A stretch of 64,000 nt of DNA from NCBI RefSeq assembly GCF_002909255.1, contig NZ_PIOB01000001.1, positions 682,001 to 746,000 on the forward strand. The letters run 5' to 3'. The stretch's first letter is position 1. Every line of letters begins with the position of its first letter. Shown piece by piece: positions 35,260-44,468 of the stretch. The stretch comes from Arenibacter hampyeongensis (GTDB lineage: Bacteria; Bacteroidota; Bacteroidia; Flavobacteriales; Flavobacteriaceae). Made by a program: the position numbers and the translations under genes. Below the pieces are notes generated by a model. That model saw nothing but the letters and a program-made list of their open reading frames with translations. It was not told the origin of the DNA and searched no databases.

Positions 35260-36136
35260 CTTGTTTACTTACCAGGTACACCCCGATCAATACCAAAACT
35301 ATTGCAAGTAATTTAATTAAAGTTAGGTTGTCTTTTCCAGCAGCAATGGCAAAGATGATGCCTATCAATGGTTGTAGGTACATAAAAACACCTACGGTAG
35401 AAGCTTTTAATTGGGTCAAGGCAAAAACATTGAACAAATAGGTTAAAAAGGTTGTCCCAACGATTACAAAGGCGATGGCTCCAATAGCTTCCACAGGAAG
35501 CTGGCCCCATTGTATCTCCGTAAATTCGGAATATGTTATTGGAAGTGTTATGATAAGCCCTATTCCGAACATCCATTTCATGAGGGTAAAGGGATGATAT
35601 TTTTCCAGTAATTTCTTTACCAAAATAAGGTATAGTCCGTAGGAAGTGGCATTGACAATAAATAGCAGGTTTCCCAAAGGTATATTGGTGGCATCCTGTC
35701 TAATTTCAGCCCCGAATAAAATCAAAGCCAATGCCCCTACTAGACCCAAGAAAACACCAATGCCCCTCTGAACGGTAATTTTTTCCTTGATAAACAGTGC
35801 TGATAAAACTACAACTAGAATGGGTGTAATGGTGATGAGCACGGCGCTATTTATAGGCGTGGAAAGGTCTAAGCCTTTAAAGAACGATAGCATATTGATG
35901 CCCATACCGAAGAAGGCACACACAAACAATCTGCCCCAATCCCGTCGTTCCAATTTTTCCTTAGGGCCAAAAAATGAAATTCCCCAAAAGAGCAATGTCG
36001 CCCCAAAAAGCCTAAGGAAAATAAATCCGAAGGGTTTAACAAAGGTAGGCATAACACCCTTGGCGATAGTGTGGTTTATGCCGTATATGGTAGTGGCCCC
36101 CAAGGCAGCCAAGATGGCCAGGGTTCGTCTGCTCAC
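35243..36136 (-). CDS. EamA/DMT family transporter
   Basis: 297 residues with ten hydrophobic segments arranged as two EamA repeats (first from residue about 5 to 135, second from about 150 to 290). It is an inner-membrane drug/metabolite transporter, probably exporting amino acids or similar small metabolites; the substrate cannot be inferred. Its ATG overlaps the stop of the ArsC-like gene by 4 bases (ATGA), so translation is likely coupled. Its 3' end overlaps the convergent thioesterase gene. Confidence 0.9.
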   Translation of the reverse strand: MSRRTLAILAALGATTIYGINHTIAKGVMPTFVKPFGFIFLRLFGATLLFWGISFFGPKEKLERRDWGRLFVCAFFGMGINMLSFFKGLDLSTPINSAVLITITPILVVVLSALFIKEKITVQRGIGVFLGLVGALALILFGAEIRQDATNIPLGNLLFIVNATSYGLYLILVKKLLEKYHPFTLMKWMFGIGLIITLPITYSEFTEIQWGQLPVEAIGAIAFVIVGTTFLTYLFNVFALTQLKASTVGVFMYLQPLIGIIFAIAAGKDNLTLIKLLAIVLVLIGVYLVSKQVRPSP

Positions 36137-36486
36137 GAATTCAATTTTGCTTTGGCGGCAGCCACAACAGCTTTGCTATTACCAACAAAAATATGATCGT
36201 CGATGAGGATAACCGGTCGTTTCAAAAAGGTATAATGTTCTAGAATTAACGCTTTAAAGTCGGATTCCGTTAAGTTTTGTTCCTTCAGATTTCGCTCTTT
36301 ATAAAGTCGGGCACGCTTGCTGAACAAGCTCTCATAACCTCCGGACAAATTAGCCATATTTTCCAATTGTTCCGGTGTAATGGCTTCGGTTTTTATGTCT
36401 TGAAGTGTAAAATCGTTGAGGGGTTCCAATTCTTTCAAAATCCTTTGGCAGGTATCACAAGTACTCAGGTGAAATATCTTTTTCAT
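36133..36486 (-). CDS. ArsC/Spx-like thioredoxin-fold protein
   Basis: 117 residues from ATG 36486; the frame is open for 27 more codons, but the extension is not family-like. MKKIFHLSTCDTCQRILKEL gives the ArsC-type CxxC near the N-terminus, and KRPVILIDDHIFVGNSK near residue 90 is the conserved cis-Pro region of the arsenate reductase / Spx family. Whether it reduces arsenate is unclear: no other ars genes are near. It is first in a two-gene unit with the EamA transporter. Confidence 0.85.
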   Translation of the reverse strand: MKKIFHLSTCDTCQRILKELEPLNDFTLQDIKTEAITPEQLENMANLSGGYESLFSKRARLYKERNLKEQNLTESDFKALILEHYTFLKRPVILIDDHIFVGNSKAVVAAAKAKLNS

Positions 36487-36599
36487 TTTTGTAAATCTGT
36501 TCCTCTGTATATTATTTAGACTACAAAGAAACCCAATTACATTGAATTGTACTATTTTTAGCGACAATTGTAAAAATTAATAACAGAAAACATACAGCC

Positions 36600-37064
36600 T
36601 TGGAAAACGCATTCAACATTACCCTGCAGAACAGGAAAATACTTTATAAATTTTTAAAAGAAACTCCAAAAGAGTTATTGCTGCAAATTCCTAATGGATT
36701 CCGTAACAACATATGGTGGAATATTGCACATGTGGTGGTTACCCAACAACTTTTGATCTACAAGCTTAGCGGGCAACCTATGCGTTTGGATGATGCCCTG
36801 GTAGAAAAGTTTAAAAAGGGTACCGTGCCCGATGGCACAGCAACTGATGAAGAATTGCAACTAGTGGAAGAATTATTATTGCCTACCATAACATGGATGC
36901 AGGAAGACTATGAGAAAGGAATATTTATAGGGTATAATGAATACACAACCAGCGCAAACGTTACATTAAGCACGGTTGAAGATGCCGTTATGTTCAATAT
37001 TTTTCATGAAGGTATACACCTTGGATCTATTTTAGCACTTTTAAAGGTTGTGGCTAAAGATTAA
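36600..37064 (+). CDS. DinB-family protein
   Basis: 154 residues, a four-helix DinB/YfiT-like protein. The metal-site His residues are in WWNIAHVVVTQQLL near residue 43 and in FHEGIHLGSILAL near 135. The start is a TTG at 36600, chosen because MENAFNITLQNRK matches the usual opening of flavobacterial members and no ATG lies nearby. Function in Bacteroidota is unproven; relatives are thiol-dependent transferases or damage-induced proteins. It ends 4 bases into the convergent lipoprotein gene. Confidence 0.82.
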   Translation: MENAFNITLQNRKILYKFLKETPKELLLQIPNGFRNNIWWNIAHVVVTQQLLIYKLSGQPMRLDDALVEKFKKGTVPDGTATDEELQLVEELLLPTITWMQEDYEKGIFIGYNEYTTSANVTLSTVEDAVMFNIFHEGIHLGSILALLKVVAKD

Positions 37065-37804
37065 GATGGAACTTTAATTTTTAAATAGGGTTTTATTTCC
37101 TCCAATGACAATGTTAATGTTATTGGGCCGTCCGCATATGAGGCCACCTCATACTGCTCATAGAGCAGTTGTAAGCCTTCCTGTGTAAAACCAATATTTT
37201 GGGGAAGGTAAAATTCGTCGTTCTCAAACATAAAGCCTGTGGCATTGACCGATCCTGTGGCCGGAATCTTTTCTTGCTCCCTAAATTTGCCCTCAGCAAA
37301 ATTTTGAAATTCCAAGGGATCCTTAAACATTTCCAAAGTTTCCAATTCCAACCCTTTTGCCTTGTCAAAATTTAAGAATCGGGTCGAGGAAAAACCATGG
37401 GCCCCACCTGTAAAGGAGTAGGAATTAATTTGAACCGTCAATATATTTTTGTCTTCATAGGTCACTTTTCCTTCAATATCCGCTTCCCATCCCACCGGTT
37501 CATCAGGATAGATTTTTTTTAATTCCAAATATCCATTTTTAAAAGATAAAATGGCCTCTTCAATGTTGGTAGCCTCAATTTCATCATCGTATATAAGCAT
37601 GGCAATCACCTCTTCTTGGAGTGAGTTATTTATAGTAGCGCTTATTGGACTTTCATCCAATGCCTTAGGAATACGGATACTTGCCTTTGGGCAATTGCTG
37701 CAATTTTCTGAAGTAAATTCAATGGGTTCAAAGGTAATCCGTTCGTCATTTTTACAATTCCATAAAAATAAAACGATAAATATAAGGGTCAATTTAATCT
37801 TCAT
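37061..37804 (-). CDS. DUF3298/DUF4163-like lipoprotein
   Basis: 247 residues. Signal peptide with the lipobox-like FLWNC (Cys about 17). The mature protein has the DUF4163 pattern (residues about 45-120) followed by a DUF3298 domain with YSFTGGAHGFSSTRFLNFDKAKG near 135, as in the RsiV/PdaC type of envelope protein that can bind lysozyme or peptidoglycan. The role here is unknown. Transcribed alone; convergent with DinB. Confidence 0.8.
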   Translation of the reverse strand: MKIKLTLIFIVLFLWNCKNDERITFEPIEFTSENCSNCPKASIRIPKALDESPISATINNSLQEEVIAMLIYDDEIEATNIEEAILSFKNGYLELKKIYPDEPVGWEADIEGKVTYEDKNILTVQINSYSFTGGAHGFSSTRFLNFDKAKGLELETLEMFKDPLEFQNFAEGKFREQEKIPATGSVNATGFMFENDEFYLPQNIGFTQEGLQLLYEQYEVASYADGPITLTLSLEEIKPYLKIKVPS

Positions 37805-37844
37805 AAAAGCAGTGTTATTAGTACGGTGTAAAGCTACAAGATCA

Positions 37845-37875
37845 TTGTAATCCCCGAAAGATAAAGGTACATTTG
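37845..37875 (+). promoter_or_regulatory. Promoter of the Cys/Met PLP-enzyme gene
   Basis: A -33 TTG at 37845-37847, 20 bases, then TACATTTG at 37868-37875, an exact -7 box. The start ATG lies 18 bases beyond the box, so the leader is very short. Confidence 0.65.
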
Positions 37876-37893
37876 TGTATAGATATTTACATC

Positions 37894-39048
37894 ATGGGTA
37901 AAAAAGAATTAAAATTCAATAGCAAAACTATTCATGGAGGACAGTTCCCGGACGAGGCATATGGAGCGGTAATGCCCCCGATCTACCAAACTTCGACTTA
38001 CGCTCAGAGTACACCAGGAGGTCATAAGGGGTATGAGTATTCCAGAAGTGCCAATCCAACGAGGACGGCCTTGGAGAATTCCTTGGCCAGTATTGAAAAT
38101 GGAAAATATGGTTTGGCTTTTGGCAGTGGATTGGCGGCCATTGATGCTGTAATTAAGCTATTGAATCCAGGGGACGAGGTTATTTCTACAAGTGATCTTT
38201 ATGGAGGTAGCTATCGTATTTTTAAGAAGATATTTGAAAAATACGGTATCGTTTTCCACTTTGTTGGAATGCAGGATACCAATGAAATAAGCAAATACAT
38301 TAATCTAAGGACCAAACTAATTTGGGTAGAGACCCCTACCAACCCAATGATGAATATCATTGATATAAAAAAGGTTTCCCAACTAGCCAAAGAACATAAA
38401 ATACTTTTGGCGGTGGACAATACCTTTGCAACGCCGTATTTACAGCTTCCATTAGATTTGGGCGCCGACATTGTAATGCATTCAGCCACTAAATACCTAG
38501 GTGGGCATAGCGATGTAGTCTTAGGGGCCTTGGTTGTAAAAGATAAGGCCCTGGCGGACGAATTGTATTTTATACAAAATGCAAGCGGTGCCATTTGTGG
38601 GCCAATGGATAGCTTTTTGGTACTAAGAGGAATAAAAACCCTGCATGTAAGGATGCAACGCCATTGCGAAAATGGCAAGGCAGTGGCCGAATTCTTGGCA
38701 AATCACCCGAAAATTGAAAAAGTATATTGGCCAGGATTTCCAACTCACCCCAATTATGAAGTAGCAAAAGGTCAAATGAAAGATTTTGGAGGAATGATTT
38801 CCTTTGTCCCAAAGGGGAGTAATTATGACGATGCCATAAAAATTGTTGAAAAATTACAAATTTTTACACTTGCCGAATCCTTAGGGGGAGTAGAGAGTTT
38901 GGCAGGTCATCCGGCGAGCATGACCCATGCCAGTATACCTAAGAAAGAAAGGGAAAAAAGTGGGGTAGTAGATGCTTTAATAAGACTTAGTGTAGGTATT
39001 GAGGATAAGGATGATTTAATTGATGACCTGCGACAGGCTATTGAATAA
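37894..39048 (+). CDS. Cystathionine gamma-synthase/gamma-lyase family PLP enzyme
   Basis: 384 residues from ATG 37894; an in-frame ATG 21 bases upstream lies over the predicted transcription start and is rejected. The Cys/Met metabolism fold is clear: PPIYQTSTYAQSTPG, the EYSRSANPTRTALE motif near residue 50, and the PLP-binding Lys in HSATKYLGGHSDVVLGA near 200. LAESLGGVESLAGHPASMTHAS near 330 is typical of both synthase and lyase. Which reaction it runs (making cystathionine from O-acyl-homoserine, or splitting it to cysteine) cannot be told from sequence. Single gene with its own promoter. Confidence 0.9.
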   Translation: MGKKELKFNSKTIHGGQFPDEAYGAVMPPIYQTSTYAQSTPGGHKGYEYSRSANPTRTALENSLASIENGKYGLAFGSGLAAIDAVIKLLNPGDEVISTSDLYGGSYRIFKKIFEKYGIVFHFVGMQDTNEISKYINLRTKLIWVETPTNPMMNIIDIKKVSQLAKEHKILLAVDNTFATPYLQLPLDLGADIVMHSATKYLGGHSDVVLGALVVKDKALADELYFIQNASGAICGPMDSFLVLRGIKTLHVRMQRHCENGKAVAEFLANHPKIEKVYWPGFPTHPNYEVAKGQMKDFGGMISFVPKGSNYDDAIKIVEKLQIFTLAESLGGVESLAGHPASMTHASIPKKEREKSGVVDALIRLSVGIEDKDDLIDDLRQAIE

Positions 39049-39098
39049 ATAATTTATCAAATTTTTAAAAAAATAGGGTTTAAATTATAGAAATAATA

Positions 39099-39106
39099 TA
39101 ATTTTG
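39099..39106 (+). promoter_or_regulatory. -7 box of gdhA
   Basis: TAATTTTG is an exact match to TAnnTTTG, 46 bases ahead of the gdhA ATG; no clear -33. Confidence 0.45.
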
Positions 39107-39152
39107 CCTTCAAACTCAATATTTATCAACAATTAGCAATTAATCAGATTTT

Positions 39153-40496
39153 ATGGAAGACAAAATAGATGCCTTTATGGAGGAGGTAAAAGGTCGCAAT
39201 AGCCACGAGCCAGAATTCATACAAGCTGTGCAAGAAGTAGCAGAAACAGTTATACCCTACATTAGTAATCATCAGATTTATAATGGAAAGAATATTTTAT
39301 TAAGGATGGTGGAACCGGAAAGGTTAATTTCATTTAGGGTTTCATGGGTGGATGATGATGGTGAAATACATGTAAACAGGGGTTATAGAATTCAAATGAA
39401 TTCGGCTATTGGCCCATATAAGGGAGGACTTAGGTTCCATCCTACCGTAAACGCAAGTGTTTTAAAATTCTTGGCTTTTGAACAGGTTTTTAAAAATAGC
39501 TTAACCACGCTGCCAATGGGCGGTGGAAAGGGAGGGTCAGATTTTGATCCGAAAGGAAAATCGGATGATGAGGTAATGCGTTTTTGCCATGCCTTTATGA
39601 CGGAACTTTGTAGGCACATTGGACCCAACACGGACGTACCTGCCGGCGATATTGGCGTTGGCGCAAGAGAGATAGGTTTTCTGTTCGGGATGTATAAAAA
39701 AATCAGAAATGAGTTTACCGGGGTGTTAACCGGTAAAGGTCTTTCATGGGGTGGGTCTAAAATAAGACCCGAGGCTACAGGTTATGGCACCGTATACTTC
39801 GCCCAAAGCATGTTGCAATCCAAAAAGAAGGATGTTAAGGGTAAAACCGTCGTAATCTCAGGTTCTGGAAACGTGGCGCAATATGCTGCCGAAAAAGTAA
39901 TCCAATTGGGAGGAAAAGTAGTTACGCTTTCCGATTCCAGTGGCTATATTTACGATAAGGCAGGTATTGATGCGGAAAGGCTGGCCTTCGTAATGGATAT
40001 TAAAAACAATAAGCGGGGAAGAATATCAGATTATATTAAAAAGTATAAATCTGCGGAATTCCACGAAGGTAAGACACCTTGGAATGTTCCCTGTGAAATC
40101 GCCTTACCTTGCGCCACACAAAATGAGTTGGACGGCAAAGATGCCAAGATGTTGCTAAAAAATGGTTGTATTTGTGTTGCCGAAGGAGCTAATATGCCTT
40201 CTACCCCAGAAGCAATTCACGCTTTCCACGAAGCAAAAATACTATTCGCCCCGGGAAAGGCATCCAATGCAGGGGGTGTGGCCACTTCTGGTTTGGAAAT
40301 GTCACAGAATTCACTTCGTATAAGTTGGACTAGGGAAGAGGTAGATGAGCGATTGCAAAAAATAATGAAGGATATTCATGATTCTTGCATAGAATATGGA
40401 ATGGACGAAGATGGCTATTGCAATTATGTAAAAGGTGCAAATATTGCCGGTTTCGTTAAAGTTGCTGATGCCATGTTGGCACAGGGAGTTATATAA
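39153..40496 (+). CDS. gdhA: NADP-type glutamate dehydrogenase
   Basis: 447 residues, the hexameric bacterial form. It aminates 2-oxoglutarate with ammonia and NADPH to make glutamate. Substrate-side motifs are GPYKGGLRFHPTVN and LPMGGGKGGSDFDPKGK (catalytic Lys near residue 125), followed by DVPAGDIGVGAREIGFLFG. The Rossmann part has VVISGSGNVAQYAAEK near 235. Full length. Preference for NADP is inferred from the close match to the GdhA branch. It ends before a strong terminator. Confidence 0.95.
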   Translation: MEDKIDAFMEEVKGRNSHEPEFIQAVQEVAETVIPYISNHQIYNGKNILLRMVEPERLISFRVSWVDDDGEIHVNRGYRIQMNSAIGPYKGGLRFHPTVNASVLKFLAFEQVFKNSLTTLPMGGGKGGSDFDPKGKSDDEVMRFCHAFMTELCRHIGPNTDVPAGDIGVGAREIGFLFGMYKKIRNEFTGVLTGKGLSWGGSKIRPEATGYGTVYFAQSMLQSKKKDVKGKTVVISGSGNVAQYAAEKVIQLGGKVVTLSDSSGYIYDKAGIDAERLAFVMDIKNNKRGRISDYIKKYKSAEFHEGKTPWNVPCEIALPCATQNELDGKDAKMLLKNGCICVAEGANMPSTPEAIHAFHEAKILFAPGKASNAGGVATSGLEMSQNSLRISWTREEVDERLQKIMKDIHDSCIEYGMDEDGYCNYVKGANIAGFVKVADAMLAQGVI

Positions 40497-40562
40497 CGTT
40501 TTACAAGTCGGTATTAACTCCTGGAATCTTAACAGGATAGATTGGATTTTAAAGCAGTTTCC

Positions 40563-40597
40563 GAGACCCGTAAGGTTTTTAAAGCCTTACGGGTCTC
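40563..40597 (+). terminator. Intrinsic terminator after gdhA
   Basis: GAGACCCGTAAGG / CCTTACGGGTCTC, a perfect 13-base stem with an 8-base loop, then a short TTT run. Confidence 0.85.
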
Positions 40598-40604
40598 TTT
40601 GTAC

Positions 40605-40612
40605 TATCTTTG
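40605..40612 (+). promoter_or_regulatory. -7 box of recO
   Basis: TATCTTTG is an exact box 19 bases ahead of the recO ATG, directly after the gdhA terminator. The terminator stem fills the place where a -33 would lie. Confidence 0.45.
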
Positions 40613-40631
40613 TTCCAAGATTTAGATCAGA

Positions 40632-41351
40632 ATGCAGGTTACCACTAAAGCCATTGTTTTAACGTCAATTAAATATGGGGATACCAGTTTAATCGTTAAA
40701 ATATTTACCTTATCGGACGGAATAAAATCTTATCTGTTGAGAGGCGTACTTGCCTCAAAAAAGGGGAAGCTAAAAACGGCCTATTTTCAGCCTTTGCTAC
40801 AATTGGATTTGGTAGCCTCCCATAAGAACAAGGGAACCTTGGAAAGGGTTATTGAAGCTAGGGTTTGTTATCACTATCAGACCCTGCACACCGATATTTC
40901 CAAAAATGCCATTACTTTTTTTTTGGCAGAAATGCTGGGCAACAGCATACATGAGGAAGAGCGCAATGAAGGCCTGTTCAACTTTATTGAGGCTTCCCTG
41001 CAGTGGTTGGACACCCACGATGAATTTGCTAATTTTCACCTCTACTTTTTATTGTCCTTGACCAAGTATTTTGGGTTTTATCCGGACACCAATAATAAGG
41101 ATTTATTATACTTTGATCTTTTGGAAGGGGAGTTTGTAAAAAGCCCATCCCTAAATCCCATCCTTAGCGGGGAGAATTTAAAATACTTTAAGGCGCTTTT
41201 GGGCATAAATTTTGATACCATACATACTATTAAACTTAACAAAAAGAACCGTCAGGAGCTCTTAAAATCCCTTGTCCTTTATTTTGAATTACATTTGCAG
41301 GGATTTAGAAAACCAAAGTCATTGGCAGTTTTAAATGAAGTTTTTAGCTAA
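40632..41351 (+). CDS. recO: DNA repair protein RecO
   Basis: 239 residues. RecO loads RecA onto SSB-coated DNA with RecR. The N-terminal OB-fold is visible as TKAIVLTSIKYGDTSLIVKIFTLSDGIKSYLLRGV, and a helical domain follows. The Bacteroidota form lacks a full CxxC zinc site, as seen here. Start ATG 40632. The TonB receptor gene begins two bases after the stop (or overlaps it, if the earlier ATG is used), a gene order often kept in Flavobacteriia. Confidence 0.93.
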   Translation: MQVTTKAIVLTSIKYGDTSLIVKIFTLSDGIKSYLLRGVLASKKGKLKTAYFQPLLQLDLVASHKNKGTLERVIEARVCYHYQTLHTDISKNAITFFLAEMLGNSIHEEERNEGLFNFIEASLQWLDTHDEFANFHLYFLLSLTKYFGFYPDTNNKDLLYFDLLEGEFVKSPSLNPILSGENLKYFKALLGINFDTIHTIKLNKKNRQELLKSLVLYFELHLQGFRKPKSLAVLNEVFS

Positions 41352-41352
41352 T

Positions 41353-43761
41353 ATGCAAAAGATAGTTTTCATAATTGTTCTCTTTTTATATCAGGGGCTA
41401 ATGGGACAGGATATTGTTATTTTGGACGAGGTGGATCATCAACCAATTCCCAATGTAATAGTTTACAATTGGGATAAATCCAAGACAACCCTTTCCGACT
41501 TTGATGGCAAATGTGACCTTTCCAAATTTGATCGTGGCGAACGGATTACTTTTACTCACATTGGTTACCAAAATTATAGAAGTACAAAGGCTCATGTACT
41601 AAGAAAAGGAAAACTCTATTTGGTATTGAATGCCGAGCAGTTGGATGAAGTAGTGATGTCCATTTCGAAGTGGGAACAACAGAAAAAGGATATACCTCAG
41701 AAAATAGCGCTAATAAACGCCAAAACTATCGATTTCACTGCTCCTCAAACTTCGGCTGATCTACTTGAAAACAGTGGAAAAGTATTTGTGCAGAAAAGCC
41801 AACTTGGAGGCGGAAGCCCAATGATCAGGGGATTTGCGACAAATAGACTTTTGCTTTCCGTTGATGGGGTTCGCATGAACAATGCTATATTTAGGGGGGG
41901 TAACATACAAAATGTAATTTCCATTGATCCCTTTTCAATTAAAAGTACAGAAGTAATTTTTGGGCCTGGTTCTGTAATCTATGGTTCCGATGCCATAGGT
42001 GGAGTTATGAATTTTTATACTTTTAATCCACAATTTTCCAAGACGGATAGTTTATATTTTTCCGGCAAGGCAAACTATAGGTATTCCTCAGCTAATAACG
42101 AGAATACCTTTCATTTCGATTTCAATTTGGGCAAAAAGGAATGGGCTTTTTTGAGCAGTGTAACCTATAACGACTTTGACGATCTTAAAATGGGTTCCCA
42201 TGGTCCTACATCCTACTTAAGAAATAATTATGTGGTAAGGGAGAACGGACAGGATGAGCTTCGGAAAAATAAAAATTCCCAAAAACAGCTGCCCACAGGA
42301 TATGATCAAATTAATTTAATGCAAAAAGTGGTTTTTAAACCGAATAATAATTGGAATATTAACTTAAGTGCCTATTATTCCGAAACCTCTGATTACTCCA
42401 GATATGACAGACTTATCAGGCCATCCAGTGACGGTCTTGGCCTACGCTCTGCGGAGTGGTTTTATGGGCCTCAAAAATGGTTCATGGGGAACCTTCAATT
42501 TTATAAAAATGGTAAGGGAAAATTTTATGATGGGCTAAAAATATCTACCGCTTATCAATATTTTGAGGAAAGTAGGAACGACAGGGGTTTTCAGAACCCC
42601 ATAAGGTATATGACCAAGGAGAATGTAGATGCTATTTCCACGAACATCGATTTTGAAAACAAACGTATAGGAAATCTTAGACTTTACTATGGAGCGGAGT
42701 ACGTAATTAATAAAATTGGCTCCAGTGGAAATCAGTTGAACGTAGAGACCCTTGATTTGTCGCCTTCAGCATCAAGATATCCTGACAATTCTACTTGGCA
42801 GACCCTTGCAGGCTATATAAGCGGTGAGTTAAGGGCCAAGCCCAACTTTACGTTCTTATCTGGACTGCGTTACAGTCATGTATGGATTGATGCCGTTTTT
42901 GACCAGACTTATTATGCCTTCCCTTTTAATGATGCCGATCTAAGCACAGGGGCATTAACCGGGAGTATAGGCTTTAGTTGGTTTCCAAAAGCGGATTTGC
43001 AGGTGACTTTCAATGGGTCTACCGGGTTTAGAGCCCCAAATATTGATGATGTAGGTAAGATATTTGATTCCGAACCGGGGTCTGTGGTCGTTCCAAATCC
43101 CAAATTGGAACCCGAATATGCCTATAATTTAGATGTGGGAATCCAGAAAAATTTCAATGATAAATTAATGCTAAAGGGAGCTACCTTTTATACTTATTTG
43201 GTAGATGCCCTGGTCCGAAGGGATTTTCAATTTAATGGAAACAATGAAATAGATTATAACGGCGAGTTAAGTAAAGTCCAAGCCATACAGAACGCGGCTA
43301 AAGCTTATGTATACGGTTTTGAATTTGGATTGGATGCCTTTTTAACGGAAAGCCTTTCAGTGAATTCGAATCTTACCCTTACCAAAGGTATAGAGGAAGA
43401 GCAGGATGGCACGGATACTTCTGGTAGACATGTGGCTCCCACCTTTGGGGATTTTCATATAATATGGAAGATTCAAAAATTGAAAACCGACCTCTTTGTC
43501 AACTTTAATGGAGAAATCAGCTATGATGACATGGCAATGTCAGAAAAAACCAAGGACTATATATATGCGGTCGATCCAAATGGTTCTCCCTACTCACCGT
43601 CATGGTACACTTTAAACCTTCGTTCACAATATCAATTTTCGCAGGCTTTAAAGGTTACTGTAAATCTTGAAAATATTACCGATCAGAGGTATCGTTCCTA
43701 TTCTTCCGGAATCGTTGCCCCAGGAATTAATTTGGTTTTGGGATTGGGATATACCTTTTAA
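41353..43761 (+). CDS. TonB-dependent outer membrane receptor
   Basis: 802 residues from ATG 41353, which gives a clean signal peptide ending at LMGQ; an in-frame ATG at 41335 would add six residues and overlap recO. An N-terminal carboxypeptidase-regulatory-like domain (DIVILDEVDHQPIPNVIVYN..., residues about 20-100) is followed by the plug (PMIRGFATNRLLLSVDGVRMNNAIF near 160) and a beta-barrel ending in GLGYTF with terminal Phe. The plug resembles the CirA/haem-type receptors. Ligand unknown. It probably takes up an iron complex or another large substrate with TonB energy. Confidence 0.92.
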   Translation: MQKIVFIIVLFLYQGLMGQDIVILDEVDHQPIPNVIVYNWDKSKTTLSDFDGKCDLSKFDRGERITFTHIGYQNYRSTKAHVLRKGKLYLVLNAEQLDEVVMSISKWEQQKKDIPQKIALINAKTIDFTAPQTSADLLENSGKVFVQKSQLGGGSPMIRGFATNRLLLSVDGVRMNNAIFRGGNIQNVISIDPFSIKSTEVIFGPGSVIYGSDAIGGVMNFYTFNPQFSKTDSLYFSGKANYRYSSANNENTFHFDFNLGKKEWAFLSSVTYNDFDDLKMGSHGPTSYLRNNYVVRENGQDELRKNKNSQKQLPTGYDQINLMQKVVFKPNNNWNINLSAYYSETSDYSRYDRLIRPSSDGLGLRSAEWFYGPQKWFMGNLQFYKNGKGKFYDGLKISTAYQYFEESRNDRGFQNPIRYMTKENVDAISTNIDFENKRIGNLRLYYGAEYVINKIGSSGNQLNVETLDLSPSASRYPDNSTWQTLAGYISGELRAKPNFTFLSGLRYSHVWIDAVFDQTYYAFPFNDADLSTGALTGSIGFSWFPKADLQVTFNGSTGFRAPNIDDVGKIFDSEPGSVVVPNPKLEPEYAYNLDVGIQKNFNDKLMLKGATFYTYLVDALVRRDFQFNGNNEIDYNGELSKVQAIQNAAKAYVYGFEFGLDAFLTESLSVNSNLTLTKGIEEEQDGTDTSGRHVAPTFGDFHIIWKIQKLKTDLFVNFNGEISYDDMAMSEKTKDYIYAVDPNGSPYSPSWYTLNLRSQYQFSQALKVTVNLENITDQRYRSYSSGIVAPGINLVLGLGYTF

Positions 43762-43769
43762 ATAAATAA

Positions 43770-43795
43770 AAGCTCGGTATTTTAATACCGAGCTT
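43770..43795. terminator. Bidirectional intrinsic terminator
   Basis: AAGCTCGGTATT and AATACCGAGCTT are perfect complements around a two-base loop, between the convergent receptor and lipoprotein genes. The T runs are weak. Confidence 0.75.
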
Positions 43796-43822
43796 AAGTT
43801 TAAAGGTAAATAGGAATATCCA

Positions 43823-44176
43823 TTATTCCTCGATTTCCTCTTTTACTTCCTTGGCAGCAGCCTTAGTTTTGTCAGCAGCCTTATTAGCGGCATCTTTTAC
43901 GTCGTCACTAACTTTCTTGGCGGCGTCCCCTGCCTTATCCAAAGCTTCGGAACCAGCTTCTTTCATATCCTCGCCCATTTCTTTGGCGGCATCCATGGCT
44001 TTGGTTGCAACTCCTTTGGCATCCTCACCAACTTTTTTCATATCCTCACCCACATCTTTTAACGCTTCATTTGTTTCTTCCATAGCATCCTTGGCTTCAT
44101 CCTTGGTCTCTCTACAGGAAATAAATGAAATGCTCAGGGCAATCATCAAAATAGAACTTAAAATTAATTTTTTCAT
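43823..44176 (-). CDS. Lipoprotein with Lys/Asp/Ala-rich amphipathic repeats
   Basis: 117 residues. Lipobox SFISC (Cys about 21), then almost only charged helix: repeats of the form VGEDMKKVGEDAKGVATKAMDAAKE and DDVKDAANKAADKTKAAAKE. The 11-residue-like periodicity recalls LEA and apolipoprotein-type helices, which protect membranes or bind lipids. I do not recognise a family with known function. Transcribed alone on the minus strand. Low complexity makes homology searches unreliable here. Confidence 0.75.
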   Translation of the reverse strand: MKKLILSSILMIALSISFISCRETKDEAKDAMEETNEALKDVGEDMKKVGEDAKGVATKAMDAAKEMGEDMKEAGSEALDKAGDAAKKVSDDVKDAANKAADKTKAAAKEVKEEIEE

Positions 44177-44350
44177 GTGCTTAGTTTTTAGAGTTCAAAT
44201 AGCTCGTGACATATATACGATAGAATTGGTGTTTCAGCCTATATGGGAGCTATAGGGAAATTAGGAGAAGGGATAAATTGTAATAGCTAAATATTGGGAT
44301 TTTCAGAATTTCTGATGTCAAAACCGTAAATAAAATGTAAGAAAATTAAT

Positions 44351-44383
44351 CATTTAGACTTCTGTGAATCAGGAGTCTAAATG
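44351..44383. repeat. Near-perfect hairpin upstream of the DUF4382 gene
   Basis: CATTTAGACTTCTG pairs with CAGGAGTCTAAATG (one T-G pair) around TGAAT, with no T run after it, 86 bases ahead of the ATG at 44469. It could be an operator or an RNA element in the leader. Confidence 0.5.
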
Positions 44384-44468
44384 GAAATGGATTTTTACTG
44401 TATTTTTTTTTGGTAGGGTAATAGTGGCCTTAAGTGTTATATAGGCAAATGTTTAAAACTAAATTATT

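Noticed and set aside
35869-36057. Small ORF inside the EamA gene
   Set aside because: Out-of-frame shadow within a complete ten-helix transporter.
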